From Gordonia liuliyuniae (GTDB taxonomy: Bacteria; Actinomycetota; Actinomycetes; Mycobacteriales; Mycobacteriaceae), in assembly GCF_021739025.1 (NCBI RefSeq), contig NZ_JAKKOT010000003.1, forward strand, positions 434,001-498,000: a DNA stretch of 64,000 nucleotides, written 5' to 3'. Under the pieces are notes generated by a model. The model had not been told where the DNA came from. It worked only from the letters and a program-made list of their open reading frames with translations, and ran no database searches. Shown here piece after piece: positions 34,946-45,606 of the stretch. How positions within the stretch are numbered: position 1 is the stretch's first letter; every line of letters starts with the position of its first letter. Both the position numbers and the translations under genes were made by a program.

Positions 34946-35581
34946 CTACCCGAGCAGGTCGATGACGGCGGCGACCGCCGCGTCGTCGGCGGCGTGCGAC
35001 CACGGCGACATCCAGCCGGTCGCGGCCAGATCCGAATACGCTCGATAGACGGCCGACTGCAGGTCGGCGTCGCGTTCGTAATGGTCGACCGGTCGGTCGG
35101 CGTCGGTGGCGGCCCGCCCGGACGCCCGCGTCATCGCGACCTCCGGCGGAACCCCGAGCAACAACTGGTGGTCGGGGGTCGGCAGGCGGAACCGGCCGAA
35201 CTCGAGGCCGGTGACCCAGTCGACGACCGGCGACGCGCCGATCGGCTCGCCGAGGCGCGCCGCACTGTAGGCGGCGTTCGACGCGACGTACCGGTCGCAC
35301 AGGACGAGGTCGTGGTCTCCGCACGCCGCTTGCAGTGCGGGGCCTGCGGCCGCGCGGTCGAGCGCGAACATCACGGCCATCCCGTACACACTGTCGGGCA
35401 GGTCCCCGTGCTCGCCGTGCAGGGCCTCCGACGCGAGGTCGGCGGTGATCGACTCGCCGTACCGGGGAAAGGTGAAAGTGGTGGTGCGGGCACCGCGTGC
35501 GGTCGCTGCGTCGTGGATACGGCCGACGATCGTTCTCTTGCCGGCTCCGTCAAGACCTTCGATTGCCACCAGGATGCCCAC
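34946..35581 (-). CDS. tmk: Thymidylate kinase
   Basis: A 211-residue dTMP kinase with the P-loop EGLDGAGKRT, the DR-Y motif in LCDRYVASNAAYSAARLGEP and FPRYGESITADLASEALHGEHG in two parts, all typical of mycobacterial TMK (214 residues). It makes dTDP for DNA synthesis. The start is GTG 35581. In M. tuberculosis tmk is co-directional with sahH and mtrA; here it points the opposite way. Confidence 0.93.
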   Translation of the reverse strand: MGILVAIEGLDGAGKRTIVGRIHDAATARGARTTTFTFPRYGESITADLASEALHGEHGDLPDSVYGMAVMFALDRAAAGPALQAACGDHDLVLCDRYVASNAAYSAARLGEPIGASPVVDWVTGLEFGRFRLPTPDHQLLLGVPPEVAMTRASGRAATDADRPVDHYERDADLQSAVYRAYSDLAATGWMSPWSHAADDAAVAAVIDLLG

Positions 35582-35689
35582 GGCTGACAGTCTACGGATT
35601 GACCGGCGGACCGCAGCGCAAGCAGTCGTCGGGGCTCCTTCGGCGAGTCGGAACCAGTTCGGGGAGTGGAGGTGACACCATGGGTTCCC

Positions 35690-36367
35690 ATGAAGCCCCG
35701 CATCCTGGTCGTCGACGACGACGCTGCTCTCGCCGAGATGCTGACCATCGTGCTTCGCAACGAAGGTTTCGAGCCGTTCGTCGTCGGCGACGGGACGCAG
35801 GCCCTCACCGCGGTCCGTGAAGTACGCCCCGACCTGGTCCTGTTGGACCTGATGCTGCCGGGGATGAACGGGATCGACGTGTGTCGTGTGCTGCGTTCGG
35901 ACTCCGGTGTCCCCATCGTCATGTTGACCGCGAAGTCGGACACCGTGGACGTCGTCCTCGGGCTCGAGTCCGGCGCCGACGACTACATGGTGAAGCCGTT
36001 CAAGCCGAAGGAACTCGTCGCGCGCATCCGTGCTCGGCTCCGTCGCACCGACGACGAACCCGCCGAGCTGCTCGCGATCGGACCGGTGCAGATCGACGTC
36101 CCGGCGCACAAGGTGACCCGCGACGAGGTGCCGATCTCGTTGACACCGTTGGAGTTCGACCTGCTCGTCGCACTCGCCCGCAAGCCGCGGCAGGTGTTCA
36201 CGCGGGACGTTCTGCTCGAGCAGGTGTGGGGATACCGTCATCCGGCGGACACTCGGTTGGTGAACGTCCACGTCCAGCGTCTGCGCGCCAAGGTCGAGAC
36301 CGACCCGGAGAACCCGGAGATCGTGCTCACGGTGAGAGGGGTGGGCTACAAGGCCGGTCCGCCGTGA
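35690..36367 (+). CDS. mtrA: Response regulator MtrA
   Basis: A 225-residue OmpR/PhoB-type regulator, the essential cell-cycle and cell-wall regulator of mycolata. The receiver domain has the DDD acidic pocket ([14 protein letters not shown]) and phospho-Asp in [16 protein letters not shown]; the winged helix ends [18 protein letters not shown]. Identity with M. tuberculosis MtrA is visibly very high. ATG 35690 is chosen; GTG 35666 and 35672 would add six to eight residues and have GGAG nearby. It overlaps mtrB by GTGA. Confidence 0.95.
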   Translation: MKPRILVVDDDAALAEMLTIVLRNEGFEPFVVGDGTQALTAVREVRPDLVLLDLMLPGMNGIDVCRVLRSDSGVPIVMLTAKSDTVDVVLGLESGADDYMVKPFKPKELVARIRARLRRTDDEPAELLAIGPVQIDVPAHKVTRDEVPISLTPLEFDLLVALARKPRQVFTRDVLLEQVWGYRHPADTRLVNVHVQRLRAKVETDPENPEIVLTVRGVGYKAGPP

Positions 36368-37971
36368 ACGGTCGGCGCCGGTTCAATCGGTCCATCGCAC
36401 GACTTCAACGCGCGGCCCGCTCCGTCGGCCGCGCGTTCGGCGCGATGTGGTCGCGTTCGCTCCAGCTGCGGGTCGTCGTGTCGACGATGGTGTTGTCGAT
36501 CGTGGTCCTGCTGGTCCTCGGATTCCTGCTCATCAGCCAGATCACCGGCAGCCTGCTCGACGCGAAGCAGGCGGCGGCCACCGAAGAGGTCGACCGTGCA
36601 CGCGGAGCCGTCGAACGCATCCTGAGCTCATCCGACAGCAGCTCGTCCGCGCAGAACCTGATGGCTCGCGCCCGGGCCCTGTTGTCCGACGCAGACGCGG
36701 AGACCGCGCAGTCGCCGGGCGTCGGAACGTTCGACAGCGTACTGACCATCGGCGACCGCGGATCGGTCAGCGCGGGGCTGTCGGTAGGACCGATCGACGA
36801 GATCCCGCGGTCGCTGCGGTCGATGGTCGGCGGCGGACAGGTCGCCTACCAGTACACCTCCGTCGACCGCGACGGCGACACCGTGCCAGCGCTCGTCGTC
36901 GGCACCCCGGTGGAGTCACCGCTGCAAGACCTTGAGTTGTACCTCGTCTTCCCGTTGAGCGGCGAAGCGAACACCGTCGCCCTGGTCCGCGGCACCCTGC
37001 TGGTGGCGGGCATCGTCCTCCTCGGACTGCTCGCCGCGATCGCGTGGCTGGTGTCGCGGCAGGTCATCGCGCCGCTGCGGTCGGCGTCCCGCATCGCTGT
37101 GCGGTTCGCCGACGGCAGGCTCACCGAACGGATGCCGGTCAACGGCGACGACGAGTTCGCGCGGCTGGCCGTCAGCTTCAACGACATGGCGGAGAGCCTG
37201 TCGAACCAGATCACGCACCTGGAGGAGTTCGGCGGCCTGCAACGCCAGTTCACCAGCGACGTCAGCCACGAACTCCGCACCCCGTTGACGACGGTCAAGA
37301 TGGCCGCCGACATCCTGTACGAGAGTCGTGACGAACTCGACCCGATGCAGCGACGATCGGTGGAACTGCTGTCGAAGGAACTCGACCGGTTCGAGACGCT
37401 GCTCACCGAACTCCTCGAGATCTCCCGCCACGATGCGGGCATGGCCGACCTCGCCGCGGAGCGGATGGACGTCGCGATCCCGATCGACGGTGCGGTGTCG
37501 ACGGTGACCCACCTGGCCGCCGAATCGGACACCGAACTGATCGTCAATCTGCCCGCCGAGCCGGTGATCGCCGAGATCGATCCGCGCCGCGTGGAGCGCA
37601 TCCTGCGGAACCTGCTCGCCAACGCGATCGACCACGGCGAACACCGACCCGTCACGCTCACGATGCGGTCCGACGGCGACGCCGTCGCGATCACCGTGCG
37701 CGATCAAGGGATCGGCTTGCGGCCGGGCGAGGAGAAGTTGGTGTTCAATCGGTTCTGGCGGTCGGACCCGTCGCGGGTGCGGCGCTCCGGCGGCACCGGC
37801 CTCGGGCTGGCGATCAGCATCGAGGACGCGCGCCTGCACGCCGGACGGTTGGAGGCCTGGGGCGAACCTGGACTCGGCTCGTGCTTCCGCCTGACGCTCC
37901 CGCTGTTGCGCGGACACAAACTGCTCGGCAGCCCGCTGCCGCTCAAGTCGACCACGGAGGTGAACAAGTGA
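36364..37971 (+). CDS. mtrB: Sensor histidine kinase MtrB
   Basis: A 535-residue sensor kinase with two transmembrane helices (about residues 38-60 and 208-228), an extracellular sensor of about 150 residues, a HAMP linker, the phospho-acceptor His in [19 protein letters not shown], and the N, G1 and G2 boxes ([43 protein letters not shown]). It phosphorylates MtrA. GTG 36364 overlaps the mtrA stop, and its stop overlaps the lpqB start. Confidence 0.95.
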   Translation: MNGRRRFNRSIARLQRAARSVGRAFGAMWSRSLQLRVVVSTMVLSIVVLLVLGFLLISQITGSLLDAKQAAATEEVDRARGAVERILSSSDSSSSAQNLMARARALLSDADAETAQSPGVGTFDSVLTIGDRGSVSAGLSVGPIDEIPRSLRSMVGGGQVAYQYTSVDRDGDTVPALVVGTPVESPLQDLELYLVFPLSGEANTVALVRGTLLVAGIVLLGLLAAIAWLVSRQVIAPLRSASRIAVRFADGRLTERMPVNGDDEFARLAVSFNDMAESLSNQITHLEEFGGLQRQFTSDVSHELRTPLTTVKMAADILYESRDELDPMQRRSVELLSKELDRFETLLTELLEISRHDAGMADLAAERMDVAIPIDGAVSTVTHLAAESDTELIVNLPAEPVIAEIDPRRVERILRNLLANAIDHGEHRPVTLTMRSDGDAVAITVRDQGIGLRPGEEKLVFNRFWRSDPSRVRRSGGTGLGLAISIEDARLHAGRLEAWGEPGLGSCFRLTLPLLRGHKLLGSPLPLKSTTEVNK

Positions 37972-39695
37972 AGCGCATCGCTCGCACTGTCGTCGCCTGC
38001 CTTCTCGTGGTCGCCACCGCGGTGTCGACCGGCTGTGTCGCAGTGCCCGATTCGTCGTCCCCGCAGCCGATCGAAGTGTTCGACCGGAAGGACCCGCTCA
38101 ACGCCGTGCCCGTCCCGCGTCGCAGCGACGATCCGGAGACGCTGGCGCGCAATGTGCTCAAGGCGATGGCCGACCCGAGTTCCGGGCACCGGGCCGCACG
38201 CAAGTTCCTGACGACGGCGGCATCGGGCCGCTGGGACGACCAGGGGGACACGACCGTCGTCGACAATGTCGGCGTGGTCGTCGACGAACGCACCGAGGAC
38301 GCCGTCCGGTTGCGGATCACCGCCGACAAGGTCGGCACGCTCACGCCGACCGGACAACTGCTTCCCGCGACGGGTCCGATGGTCGTGCCGCTGTCGTTGA
38401 CCCGGGTCCGCGGAGCCTGGCGGATCGCAGGCGACCTGCCGCGCGGAGCCATCACCGATCGCGCGCAGTTCCTCACCGCGTACCGACAGGTGGATCTGTA
38501 CTTCCCCGACCGCACCATGAGCCGACTGGTCACCGATCCGCGATGGATGTTCGGTCCGAGCCCGGTCGCGACCGACGTCGTCGGCATGCTGCTTCGCGGC
38601 CCGGCGTCCGACCTCGCCGGAGCGGTCGGCACGGGCGCGGACAAGGGCGCGACGCTGTCGGGGCCCGTCGTCGTCGACGGCGACACGGTCACCGTCGACG
38701 TGGAGAACGTGACCGACGACGACACCCGCAACCGGACGGTGCTCGCGGCACAGCTGATTTGGACGCTCAACGGTGCGGGGATCACCGGCACGTACGTGTT
38801 GAACGCCGACGGCGCCCCACTGGTCCCCGGGCACGACGGCGGGTGGCGGACCGCCGACGTCCAGTCGTTCGACGCCGATCCGGACAGCGGGCCGCCGCCG
38901 TTGCACCTGGTGTACGAGGGCGCGCTCGTCCGGTCTACGGCCGGGCACGCGATTCCGATTCCCGGACCGCTGGGCGCCACTCGGGAGGTGCGGGCCGCCG
39001 CAGTGACCGTCGACATGTCGCGGGCGGCAGCGGTCCTGGCACGTCGGTCGCGTGAAGTCCTGGTGGAGGGCCCGTACGGCGCACCTCCGGTCGAGGTCGC
39101 CGCAGGCCGGGAGGTGACGTCGCCGTCGTACGGCGCCGAGCCGAGCGAGGGGTACGCGATCGTCGACGGCAGGCCGATCCAGTGGTCGTTGGACGCCCAG
39201 GGGACCGCGGGCACCATCGACCTCGACGTCACCGAAGTGACTCAGAAGGCTCCGGGACCGATCACCGCGATGAGCGTCTCGCCCGACGGCGTGCGCGTCG
39301 CGCTCGTAGTCGCCGGGCGTCCGGTGCTGGCGGTCGTCTCGATCAACGAGCGCGGCATCCCGTCGTTGACCGGAGTGCGGCCCGCAGCCGTCGACATCGA
39401 CACCGATGTCGACGACATCGCCTGGTCGGGCCCGTCGGTCCTGTACGCGGTGCGAGCGGGCACCGAGTCGCCGGTCATGCGGATAGCGCTCGCGGGCGGA
39501 CCGTCCGTCGGGCTCGTGGCGGGCAACCTCAAACCGCCGCTGTCGTCGGTCGCGGCCAGCGAGGAGACCGTCTACGTCGGCGACACCCAGGGTGTGCAAC
39601 AACTGGGCATCGGCGCCGGTCGGCCGGACCAGTACTGGACGGGAGTGAGCCCCGACATGGATTCGGGCACCGTGCCGGTCGTTCCCGCGGGCTGA
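37968..39695 (+). CDS. lpqB: Lipoprotein LpqB
   Basis: A 575-residue lipoprotein with signal peptide [19 protein letters not shown] (lipobox STGC, Cys at about residue 24), a GerMN-like domain in the middle ([21 protein letters not shown]) and a C-terminal beta-propeller-like region. In M. smegmatis LpqB binds the MtrB sensor domain and modulates MtrA phosphorylation. It is coupled to mtrB by GTGA, giving the conserved mtrA-mtrB-lpqB unit. Confidence 0.93.
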   Translation: MKRIARTVVACLLVVATAVSTGCVAVPDSSSPQPIEVFDRKDPLNAVPVPRRSDDPETLARNVLKAMADPSSGHRAARKFLTTAASGRWDDQGDTTVVDNVGVVVDERTEDAVRLRITADKVGTLTPTGQLLPATGPMVVPLSLTRVRGAWRIAGDLPRGAITDRAQFLTAYRQVDLYFPDRTMSRLVTDPRWMFGPSPVATDVVGMLLRGPASDLAGAVGTGADKGATLSGPVVVDGDTVTVDVENVTDDDTRNRTVLAAQLIWTLNGAGITGTYVLNADGAPLVPGHDGGWRTADVQSFDADPDSGPPPLHLVYEGALVRSTAGHAIPIPGPLGATREVRAAAVTVDMSRAAAVLARRSREVLVEGPYGAPPVEVAAGREVTSPSYGAEPSEGYAIVDGRPIQWSLDAQGTAGTIDLDVTEVTQKAPGPITAMSVSPDGVRVALVVAGRPVLAVVSINERGIPSLTGVRPAAVDIDTDVDDIAWSGPSVLYAVRAGTESPVMRIALAGGPSVGLVAGNLKPPLSSVAASEETVYVGDTQGVQQLGIGAGRPDQYWTGVSPDMDSGTVPVVPAG

Positions 39696-39758
39696 ACCCG
39701 CGCTCGCCCTGTGGATGGCGCGGCTGACGCACCGGCCGTCGTCGACGATGATCAGGGG

Positions 39759-40457
39759 ATGAGATCCGTCGGGCCGTTACGAGCGCTGCGTGGCGTCGCC
39801 GCCGCCGTCGGTGACCTCGCCGTGCCCCTCGTGTGCGGCGGATGCGGTCGGCCGGGCACACCGTGGTGCCCGGTGTGCGACGCGCAACTGCACGACGCGC
39901 CCCGTGCGTTGGCGCCGCGCGTCGAGGTCGACGCTCCGGCGTGGGCTGTGGGACGGTACGACGGTCCGCTGCGCGCGGCGGTGCTCGCTCTCAAGGAGCA
40001 CGGACGACGCGACCTCGCGCCGATCCTCGGCGACGGGCTCGCCGCAGCGCTGCTGACGTTGGCGCAGTGGGGCGACCTGCCGTCGGGCCGACGTCTGGCA
40101 CTGATCCCGGCACCGACGAAGGCGTCCGCCGCGCGTCGGCGCGGAGGCGACCCGGTGGCCGCCGTCGCCGCGTCGGCCACCGGTCTCCTTGGCCCGCGCG
40201 CCCGCGTGCTGCCGCTCCTGGCGACCGCGCCGCTCGCCCGCGACTCCGCGGGACTCGGCGCGGGGGCGCGGGCGGCCAACCTGGCGGGGTCGATCGACCT
40301 GTCCCGTACGCCGCCCGCCGCCGCGCTCGACGACGACACCGTCGTCGTCCTCGTCGACGATGTCCTCACCACGGGTGCGACGGCCGCCGCGTCGATCCGC
40401 AGACTGGCCGCCGCGGGGATCGTCGTGGACGTCGTGGCGGTGCTGGCCGGGGCCTGA
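39759..40457 (+). CDS. ComF-family phosphoribosyltransferase-like protein
   Basis: About 232 residues. The N-terminal double zinc knuckle is CGGCGRPGTPWCPVC, and the C-terminal PRTase fold carries the PRPP motif VVVLVDDVLTTGATAAAS. ComF proteins help DNA uptake in competent bacteria, while the actinobacterial relatives (Rv3242c type) have no proven function. The ATG at 39759 is directly preceded by AGGGG; GTG 39711 would add 16 residues. It follows lpqB as in M. tuberculosis. Confidence 0.82.
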   Translation: MRSVGPLRALRGVAAAVGDLAVPLVCGGCGRPGTPWCPVCDAQLHDAPRALAPRVEVDAPAWAVGRYDGPLRAAVLALKEHGRRDLAPILGDGLAAALLTLAQWGDLPSGRRLALIPAPTKASAARRRGGDPVAAVAASATGLLGPRARVLPLLATAPLARDSAGLGAGARAANLAGSIDLSRTPPAAALDDDTVVVLVDDVLTTGATAAASIRRLAAAGIVVDVVAVLAGA

Positions 40458-40770
40458 CGGTACGAATCCGGGCCTGACGGGGTGCGAATAGCGGACACAT
40501 GTCGCGGTGAATCACGAAACTGTGGCCGGAACGTGAGTTTGCGGATACCTTCGGAAGTGGCAGTGATGAACGTCGAGTGCCGGGAGGTGACGCACCTTTT
40601 CTCCGAGCCTGACGAGTGCCTGCCGTCGCCGGAGACGTCGCTGCCAGATGTGCCCGTTGCACTGCTGCGCACGAGGCTTCTGATGAGAACAGAGCCGTGC
40701 AGTGCGCCAAGCGAATCGGTTTCCCGCCCGGGTTCGCCCCGAGTGGGAGCATTCAGAGGAGGAACTCGAT
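40458..40770 (+). other. 313-bp gap upstream of hpf
   Basis: No gene is supported. It begins with an imperfect direct repeat of about 20 bp (GGGCCTGACGG followed by similar GCGAAT/ACGAAT ends) overlapping the comF stop. The rest should hold the hpf promoter; long leaders are common for stress-controlled hpf genes, but no promoter hexamers are assigned with confidence. Confidence 0.45.
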
Positions 40771-41508
40771 ATGACGGTCGTTCACCGCAAGGGTCAGCGC
40801 GAACCGAAGGGTCCCGAGCCGCAGTCACGAGAGCAACAGTCCGCAGCCTTCACGCCGCCGGTGAGTTCGTCGAACGCGGGAGAGCTGTCCGTTCCGAAGG
40901 CCGACGTGTCCTGGAACGGGCGCAATGTGGAGATACCCGATCACTTCCGCGCATATCTCGGTGACAAACTCTCCCGCCTCGAGCACTTCGACGACTCGAT
41001 CTTCCGGTTCGACGTCGTCCTCTACCACGAACCCAACCCTCGCCGAGCGAAGGACAGCGAAGTGGTGGAGGTGACGGCCGTCGGCCGCGGCCCCGTCATT
41101 CGCGCGCAGGGAACCGGCGAGAACTTCTATGCCGCGACCGAACTCGCCTTCGACAAACTGCAGAAGCGGCTGCGCCGCTCCAAGCGTCGTAAGCAGATCC
41201 GCAAGGACGGCCAACACCGGGCGACGTCGCTCGCTGAGGCGTCGGCAGAGGCGATGCCGCCGATCGCCGAAGTCGGTGAACTCGACGACGCGGCCGACCC
41301 GTGGGACGACGGCTACGACGAGTACCGTCCCGGCCAAGTGGTCCGCGTCAAGGACCACACGGCGTCCCCGATGACCGTCGACGACGCGCTCTACGAGATG
41401 GAACTGGTCGGCCACGACTTCTTCCTGTTCCACGATTCGGAGACCGACAAGGCGTCGGTCGTCTACCGGCGTCATGCCTTCGACTACGGCCTGATCAGAC
41501 TGGCCTGA
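40771..41508 (+). CDS. hpf: Ribosome hibernation promoting factor, long form
   Basis: A 245-residue long HPF. The S30AE domain (about residues 40-145) has NVEIPDHFRAYLGDKLSRLEH in two parts and AAGTELAFDKLQ-like helix 2; a linker follows, then the C-terminal dimerisation domain with MTVDDALYEMELVGHDFFLF and VVYRRHAFDYGLIRLA. It drives 70S ribosomes into inactive dimers or monomers under stress. GGAGGAAC precedes ATG 40771. The last five codons lie in a tandem repeat. Confidence 0.92.
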   Translation: MTVVHRKGQREPKGPEPQSREQQSAAFTPPVSSSNAGELSVPKADVSWNGRNVEIPDHFRAYLGDKLSRLEHFDDSIFRFDVVLYHEPNPRRAKDSEVVEVTAVGRGPVIRAQGTGENFYAATELAFDKLQKRLRRSKRRKQIRKDGQHRATSLAEASAEAMPPIAEVGELDDAADPWDDGYDEYRPGQVVRVKDHTASPMTVDDALYEMELVGHDFFLFHDSETDKASVVYRRHAFDYGLIRLA

Positions 41509-41532
41509 TCAGACTCGCCTGATCAGACTGGC
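41491..41532 (+). repeat. Three 14-bp tandem repeats across the hpf stop
   Basis: CTGATCAGACTGGC, CTGATCAGACTCGC and CTGATCAGACTGGC follow each other directly. The first unit encodes the hpf C-terminus LIRLA and the second supplies its TGA. Because 14 is not a multiple of three, unit number matters for the end of the protein only upstream of the stop. Confidence 0.9.
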
Positions 41533-41547
41533 CTGGTCCGGCTCGTT

Positions 41548-41580
41548 CCGGCCGTCCCCGCACCGTTCGGGGGCGGCCGG
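41548..41580 (+). terminator. hpf terminator
   Basis: CCGGCCGTCCCCG (41548-41560) pairs with CGGGGGCGGCCGG (41568-41580), one mismatch, 7-nt loop, then TTCGTCG. It lies between hpf and secA. Confidence 0.7.
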
Positions 41581-41736
41581 TTCGTCGTCTGCGTGGCCGA
41601 CGAGACACGCTTTAGCAGTGTGCGCGACACGCCTGTGTGCGCGCGCCCCGTACCATGAGGGGTAGGTCTGTCCGGTCTGTTGCCGCTTCTGCGGTCGGCC
41701 GGCGGCGAACTCGACCGCCTACCAAGAGGATTACCG

Positions 41737-44496
41737 TTGCTCAACAAGCTGCTCCGACTCGGCGAAGGACGTCTGGTCAAGCGACTGGATTCGTACGCGA
41801 CGAGCGTCGAGGCGCTCTCTGACGAGATGGAGGCGCTCAGCGACGCCGAGCTGCGCGGGAAGACCGACGAGTTCAAGAAGCGTCTGGCCGACGGGGAGAC
41901 GCTCGACGACATCCTCCTCGAGGCGTTCGCCGTCGCCCGCGAAGGCGCCTGGCGCGTCCTGGACCAGAAGCACTTCCACGTGCAGATCATGGGTGGGGCC
42001 GCGCTGCACTTCGGCAACATCGCGGAGATGAAGACCGGTGAGGGCAAGACCCTGACCTGTGTGCTGCCCGCCTACCTGAACGCACTGTCGGGCAAGGGCG
42101 TGCACGTGGTCACCGTCAACGACTACCTCGCCAAGCGCGACTCCGAGTGGATGGGACGCGTCCACCGCTTCCTCGGACTCGAGACCGACGTGATCCTCAC
42201 CGGCATGTCGCCGGATCAGCGTCGTGCCGCCTACGCCGCCGACATCACGTACGGCACGAACAACGAGTTCGGCTTCGACTACCTTCGCGACAACATGACG
42301 CACTCGCTCGAGGAACTCGTCCAGCGCGGCCACAACTTCGCCGTCGTCGACGAGGTCGACTCGATCCTCGTCGACGAGGCTCGTACGCCACTCATCATCT
42401 CCGGCCCGACGGATTCGTCGAGCAAGTGGTACGGCGAGTTCGCGCGAATCGCGCCGCTCCTGGAGAAGGACGTCCACTACGAGGTGGACATCAAGAAGAA
42501 GACCGTCGGCGTCCACGAGTCCGGTGTCGCGTTCGTCGAGGACCGCCTGGGTATCGAGAACCTGTACGAGCCGGAGAACTCGCAGCTCGTCAGCTACTTG
42601 AACAACTCGATCAAGGTCAAAGAACTGTTCCACCGCGACAAGGACTACATCGTCCGCAAGGGCGAAGTCCTCATCGTCGACGAGTTCACTGGTCGTGTGC
42701 TCGACGGCCGACGGTTCAACGAGGGTCTGCACCAGGCGATCGAAGCGAAGGAAGGCGTCGAGATCAAGGCGGAGAACCAGACTCTCGCCACGATCACGCT
42801 CCAGAACTACTTCCGCCTCTACGACACGCTGTCGGGCATGACCGGTACCGCCGAGACCGAGGCAGCCGAATTCCAGCAGATCTACAAGCTGGGCGTCGTG
42901 CCGATCCCGACGAACCGGCCGATGGTTCGCGCCGACCGCGCCGACCTCATCTACAAGACCGAAGAGGCCAAGTTCGCCGCCGTCGTCGACGACGTCGCCG
43001 AACGGCACGCCAAGGGACAGCCCGTCCTCATCGGCACCACCAGCGTCGAACGGTCCGAGTATCTGTCGCAGAAGCTCGGGGAGGCAGGCGTCGACCATTC
43101 GGTCCTCAACGCGAAGTTCCACGAGCAGGAAGCCCAGATCGTCGCGGAGGCCGGACGTCTCGCCGCCGTCACCGTCGCCACGAACATGGCCGGTCGAGGC
43201 ACCGACGTCGTGCTGGGCGGAAACCCGGACATCATCGCCGACACCCGCCTGCGCAAGGCCGGACTCGACCCGGTGAACACATCCGACGAGTACGAGGCCG
43301 CGTGGGATGAGGCGATCACGGTCGCGCGCGAAGCAGCGACCGCCGAAGCCGACGACGTCCGCGAGGCGGGCGGCCTCTACGTGCTCGGCACCGAACGCCA
43401 CGAGTCGCGCCGCATCGACAACCAGCTGCGCGGCCGGTCCGGCCGCCAGGGCGACCCCGGTGAGTCGCGCTTCTACCTGTCGCTCGGCGACGAGCTGATG
43501 CGCCGATTCAACGGTGCGGCCCTCGAATCGATCATGACCCGCGTCAACCTGCCCGAAGACGTGCCGATCGAGGCGAAGATGGTCACGCGAGCCATCCGCA
43601 GCGCACAGACGCAGGTCGAGGAACAGAACTTCGAGATCCGCAAGAACGTCCTCAAGTACGACGAGGTGATGAACTCCCAGCGCAAGGTGATCTACGGCGA
43701 ACGCCGCGACATCCTCGAAGGGGAGACCCACCGCGACCAGATCCGCGACATGGTGTCCACCGTCGTCGGCGCGTACGTCGACGGTGCGACCGCGGTCGGT
43801 TACGCCGAGGACTGGGACCTCGACACCCTGTGGACTGCGTTGAAGGAGCTGTACCCGATCTCGCTCGACGCGAAGGACGTCGTCGGCGCGAACGAGTTCG
43901 ACGAGCGCGACGACATCTCGCGGGGCGAACTGCGCGAGAAGATCGTCGACGACGCGCTCGCCGCCTACGACAAGCGCGTCGACGAGATCGTCGGCATCGC
44001 AGGTGACGAGGGCATGGCCAATCTGGAACGGTCGGTGCTCCTGCAGGTCCTCGACCGCAAGTGGCGCGACCACCTGTACGAGATGGACTATCTGCGCGAA
44101 GGCATCCACCTGCGGTCGATGGCGCAGCGTGACCCGGTGGTCGAGTACCAGCGCGAAGGTTACGACATGTTCACCGCGATGCTCGACGCGATGAAGGAAG
44201 AGACTGTCTCGATCCTCTTCAACGCACAGGTCCAGGTGGAGGCTCCGGCTCCGGCGCTCGGCACGAGTGTCAGCGACATGCTGTCGGGCTTCGGTGGGGA
44301 CTCCGCCGACGCCGACGACGACGCGACCCACACGTTCAGCGGCCCCGGCGAGGACGGGGCGGCGGAGATCCATTCGCAGGCCCAGGAGCTCGCGGGTGTG
44401 GCGCCCGCTCCGGCTCCAGCGAACCAGCCCGCTCCGGCGACCGGCAGTCGTCGTGAACGGCGCGAAGCCGAGCGGCGCAACCGCCGCAAGAAGTAG
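41737..44496 (+). CDS. secA: Preprotein translocase ATPase SecA (SecA1)
   Basis: A 919-residue SecA that drives Sec-dependent export through SecYEG. It has Walker A in [11 protein letters not shown] near residue 100, the DEAD-type box in [21 protein letters not shown] (two parts), motif [15 protein letters not shown] and the second nucleotide fold with [17 protein letters not shown]. The C-terminal zinc motif is absent, replaced by an acidic, then Pro/Ala and Arg-rich tail, as in actinobacterial SecA1. The start is TTG 41737, matching the mycobacterial N-terminus [11 protein letters not shown] with AGAGGA upstream. Confidence 0.96.
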   Translation: MLNKLLRLGEGRLVKRLDSYATSVEALSDEMEALSDAELRGKTDEFKKRLADGETLDDILLEAFAVAREGAWRVLDQKHFHVQIMGGAALHFGNIAEMKTGEGKTLTCVLPAYLNALSGKGVHVVTVNDYLAKRDSEWMGRVHRFLGLETDVILTGMSPDQRRAAYAADITYGTNNEFGFDYLRDNMTHSLEELVQRGHNFAVVDEVDSILVDEARTPLIISGPTDSSSKWYGEFARIAPLLEKDVHYEVDIKKKTVGVHESGVAFVEDRLGIENLYEPENSQLVSYLNNSIKVKELFHRDKDYIVRKGEVLIVDEFTGRVLDGRRFNEGLHQAIEAKEGVEIKAENQTLATITLQNYFRLYDTLSGMTGTAETEAAEFQQIYKLGVVPIPTNRPMVRADRADLIYKTEEAKFAAVVDDVAERHAKGQPVLIGTTSVERSEYLSQKLGEAGVDHSVLNAKFHEQEAQIVAEAGRLAAVTVATNMAGRGTDVVLGGNPDIIADTRLRKAGLDPVNTSDEYEAAWDEAITVAREAATAEADDVREAGGLYVLGTERHESRRIDNQLRGRSGRQGDPGESRFYLSLGDELMRRFNGAALESIMTRVNLPEDVPIEAKMVTRAIRSAQTQVEEQNFEIRKNVLKYDEVMNSQRKVIYGERRDILEGETHRDQIRDMVSTVVGAYVDGATAVGYAEDWDLDTLWTALKELYPISLDAKDVVGANEFDERDDISRGELREKIVDDALAAYDKRVDEIVGIAGDEGMANLERSVLLQVLDRKWRDHLYEMDYLREGIHLRSMAQRDPVVEYQREGYDMFTAMLDAMKEETVSILFNAQVQVEAPAPALGTSVSDMLSGFGGDSADADDDATHTFSGPGEDGAAEIHSQAQELAGVAPAPAPANQPAPATGSRRERREAERRNRRKK

Positions 44497-44507
44497 CCTG
44501 CGACGAC

Positions 44508-44537
44508 AGCGCCCGGTAGCCGATGCTGCCGGGCGCT
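44508..44537 (+). terminator. secA intrinsic terminator
   Basis: AGCGCCCGGTAGC (44508-44520) pairs with GCTGCCGGGCGCT (44525-44537), one mismatch and a 4-nt loop, followed by the T-rich ATTGTTTGT. It is the most classical terminator of the window. Confidence 0.85.
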
Positions 44538-44550
44538 ATTGTTTGTCGAT

Positions 44551-45501
44551 ATGAGCGCAGGACTCGCCGCCCTTCTGGACGACATCGCCGTACTGGCCAA
44601 GATGGCCGCAGCGTCGTTGGACGACGTCGCGGCGGCCACCGGCCGGGCCAGCACGAAAGCCATCGGCGTCGTCGTCGACGACACCGCCGTCACCCCCCGG
44701 TACGTGCACGGCGTGCGTCCGCAACGCGAGCTGCCGATCATCGGCAAGATCGCGAAGGGGTCGCTGCGCAACAAGCTGTTGATCATCCTGCCCGTCGCGT
44801 TGGTACTCAGCCAGTGGCTGCCGTGGCTGCTGACGCCGATCCTGATGGTCGGCGGCACCTACCTCTGCTTCGAGGGGGCGGAGAAGGTCTGGGAACTCCT
44901 CTCCGGGCACGGAAAAGCCGAGGAGACCGTCGACAAGGTCGGCCCCGAGCAGGAGAAGGCCGTGGTGTCCGGCGCCGTCCGCACCGACTTCATCCTGTCC
45001 GCCGAGATCATGGTGATCGCGCTCAACGAGGTCGCCGACGAGCCGTTCGTGTCGCGCGCGGTGATCCTGGTGATCGTCGGTCTCCTGATCACCCTCCTCG
45101 TGTACGGTGTCGTCGCGCTGATCGTGAAGATGGACGACATCGGTCTCGCGCTGGCGACACGCCAGTCGAAGGTCGTCGCCGCATTCGGCCGAGGTCTGGT
45201 CACCGCGATGCCGGTGGTGCTGTCCACGCTGAGCGCCGTCGGCGTGGTCGCCATGTGCTGGGTCGGCGGACACATCGTCCTGCAGGGTGCAGACGAACTC
45301 GGTTGGGCGTTCCCGTACGACGTGGTCCACCACATCGAGCACTGGTTCCACGATCTGATCCCGTCGATCGGCGCAGCGATCGGATGGATCGCGAACACCC
45401 TCGCGTCCGCGGTGTTCGGCGTGCTGTGGGGAGGCATCGTCCTCGCGATCGTGCACGGCGTCGGATCCCTGCGCGGCAAGGTGCGCGCGTCCGCGCACTG
45501 A
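44551..45501 (+). CDS. DUF808 family membrane protein
   Basis: A 316-residue inner-membrane protein like E. coli YedI. It has four or five hydrophobic segments and family stretches SAGLAALLDDIAVLAKMAAA, DVAAATGRASTKAIGVVVDDT, RNKLLIILPVALVLSQWLPW and VSGAVRTDFILSAEIMVIALN (each split at helix borders). The function is unknown. ATG 44551 lies only 14 nt after the secA terminator stem with no ribosome binding site, so the mRNA may be leaderless or nearly so. Confidence 0.88.
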   Translation: MSAGLAALLDDIAVLAKMAAASLDDVAAATGRASTKAIGVVVDDTAVTPRYVHGVRPQRELPIIGKIAKGSLRNKLLIILPVALVLSQWLPWLLTPILMVGGTYLCFEGAEKVWELLSGHGKAEETVDKVGPEQEKAVVSGAVRTDFILSAEIMVIALNEVADEPFVSRAVILVIVGLLITLLVYGVVALIVKMDDIGLALATRQSKVVAAFGRGLVTAMPVVLSTLSAVGVVAMCWVGGHIVLQGADELGWAFPYDVVHHIEHWFHDLIPSIGAAIGWIANTLASAVFGVLWGGIVLAIVHGVGSLRGKVRASAH

Positions 45502-45544
45502 GCTGATCTCGGATCTAGTGCCTGATGGCACCGACCGGTGTTGG

Positions 45545-45573
45545 CATGACACGCCCGAACGCGGCGTGTCATG
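45545..45573 (+). terminator. Hairpin after DUF808 gene
   Basis: CATGACACGCC (45545-45555) pairs perfectly with GGCGTGTCATG (45563-45573), 7-nt loop. It argues against a start at ATG 45571 for the next gene. Confidence 0.65.
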
Positions 45574-45606
45574 GAACCGGGGTGGATCGGCGTGCGTCCA
45601 AAGAGT

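Noticed and set aside
42147..43310. 387-codon plus-strand frame inside secA
   Set aside because: Out-of-frame Arg-rich shadow of secA without similarity to any family.
41731..44373. 880-codon open frame on the minus strand opposite secA
   Set aside because: Antisense of a clear secA gene; composition is the mirror of its codons (Val/Asp/Leu/Arg rich) with no family motif.
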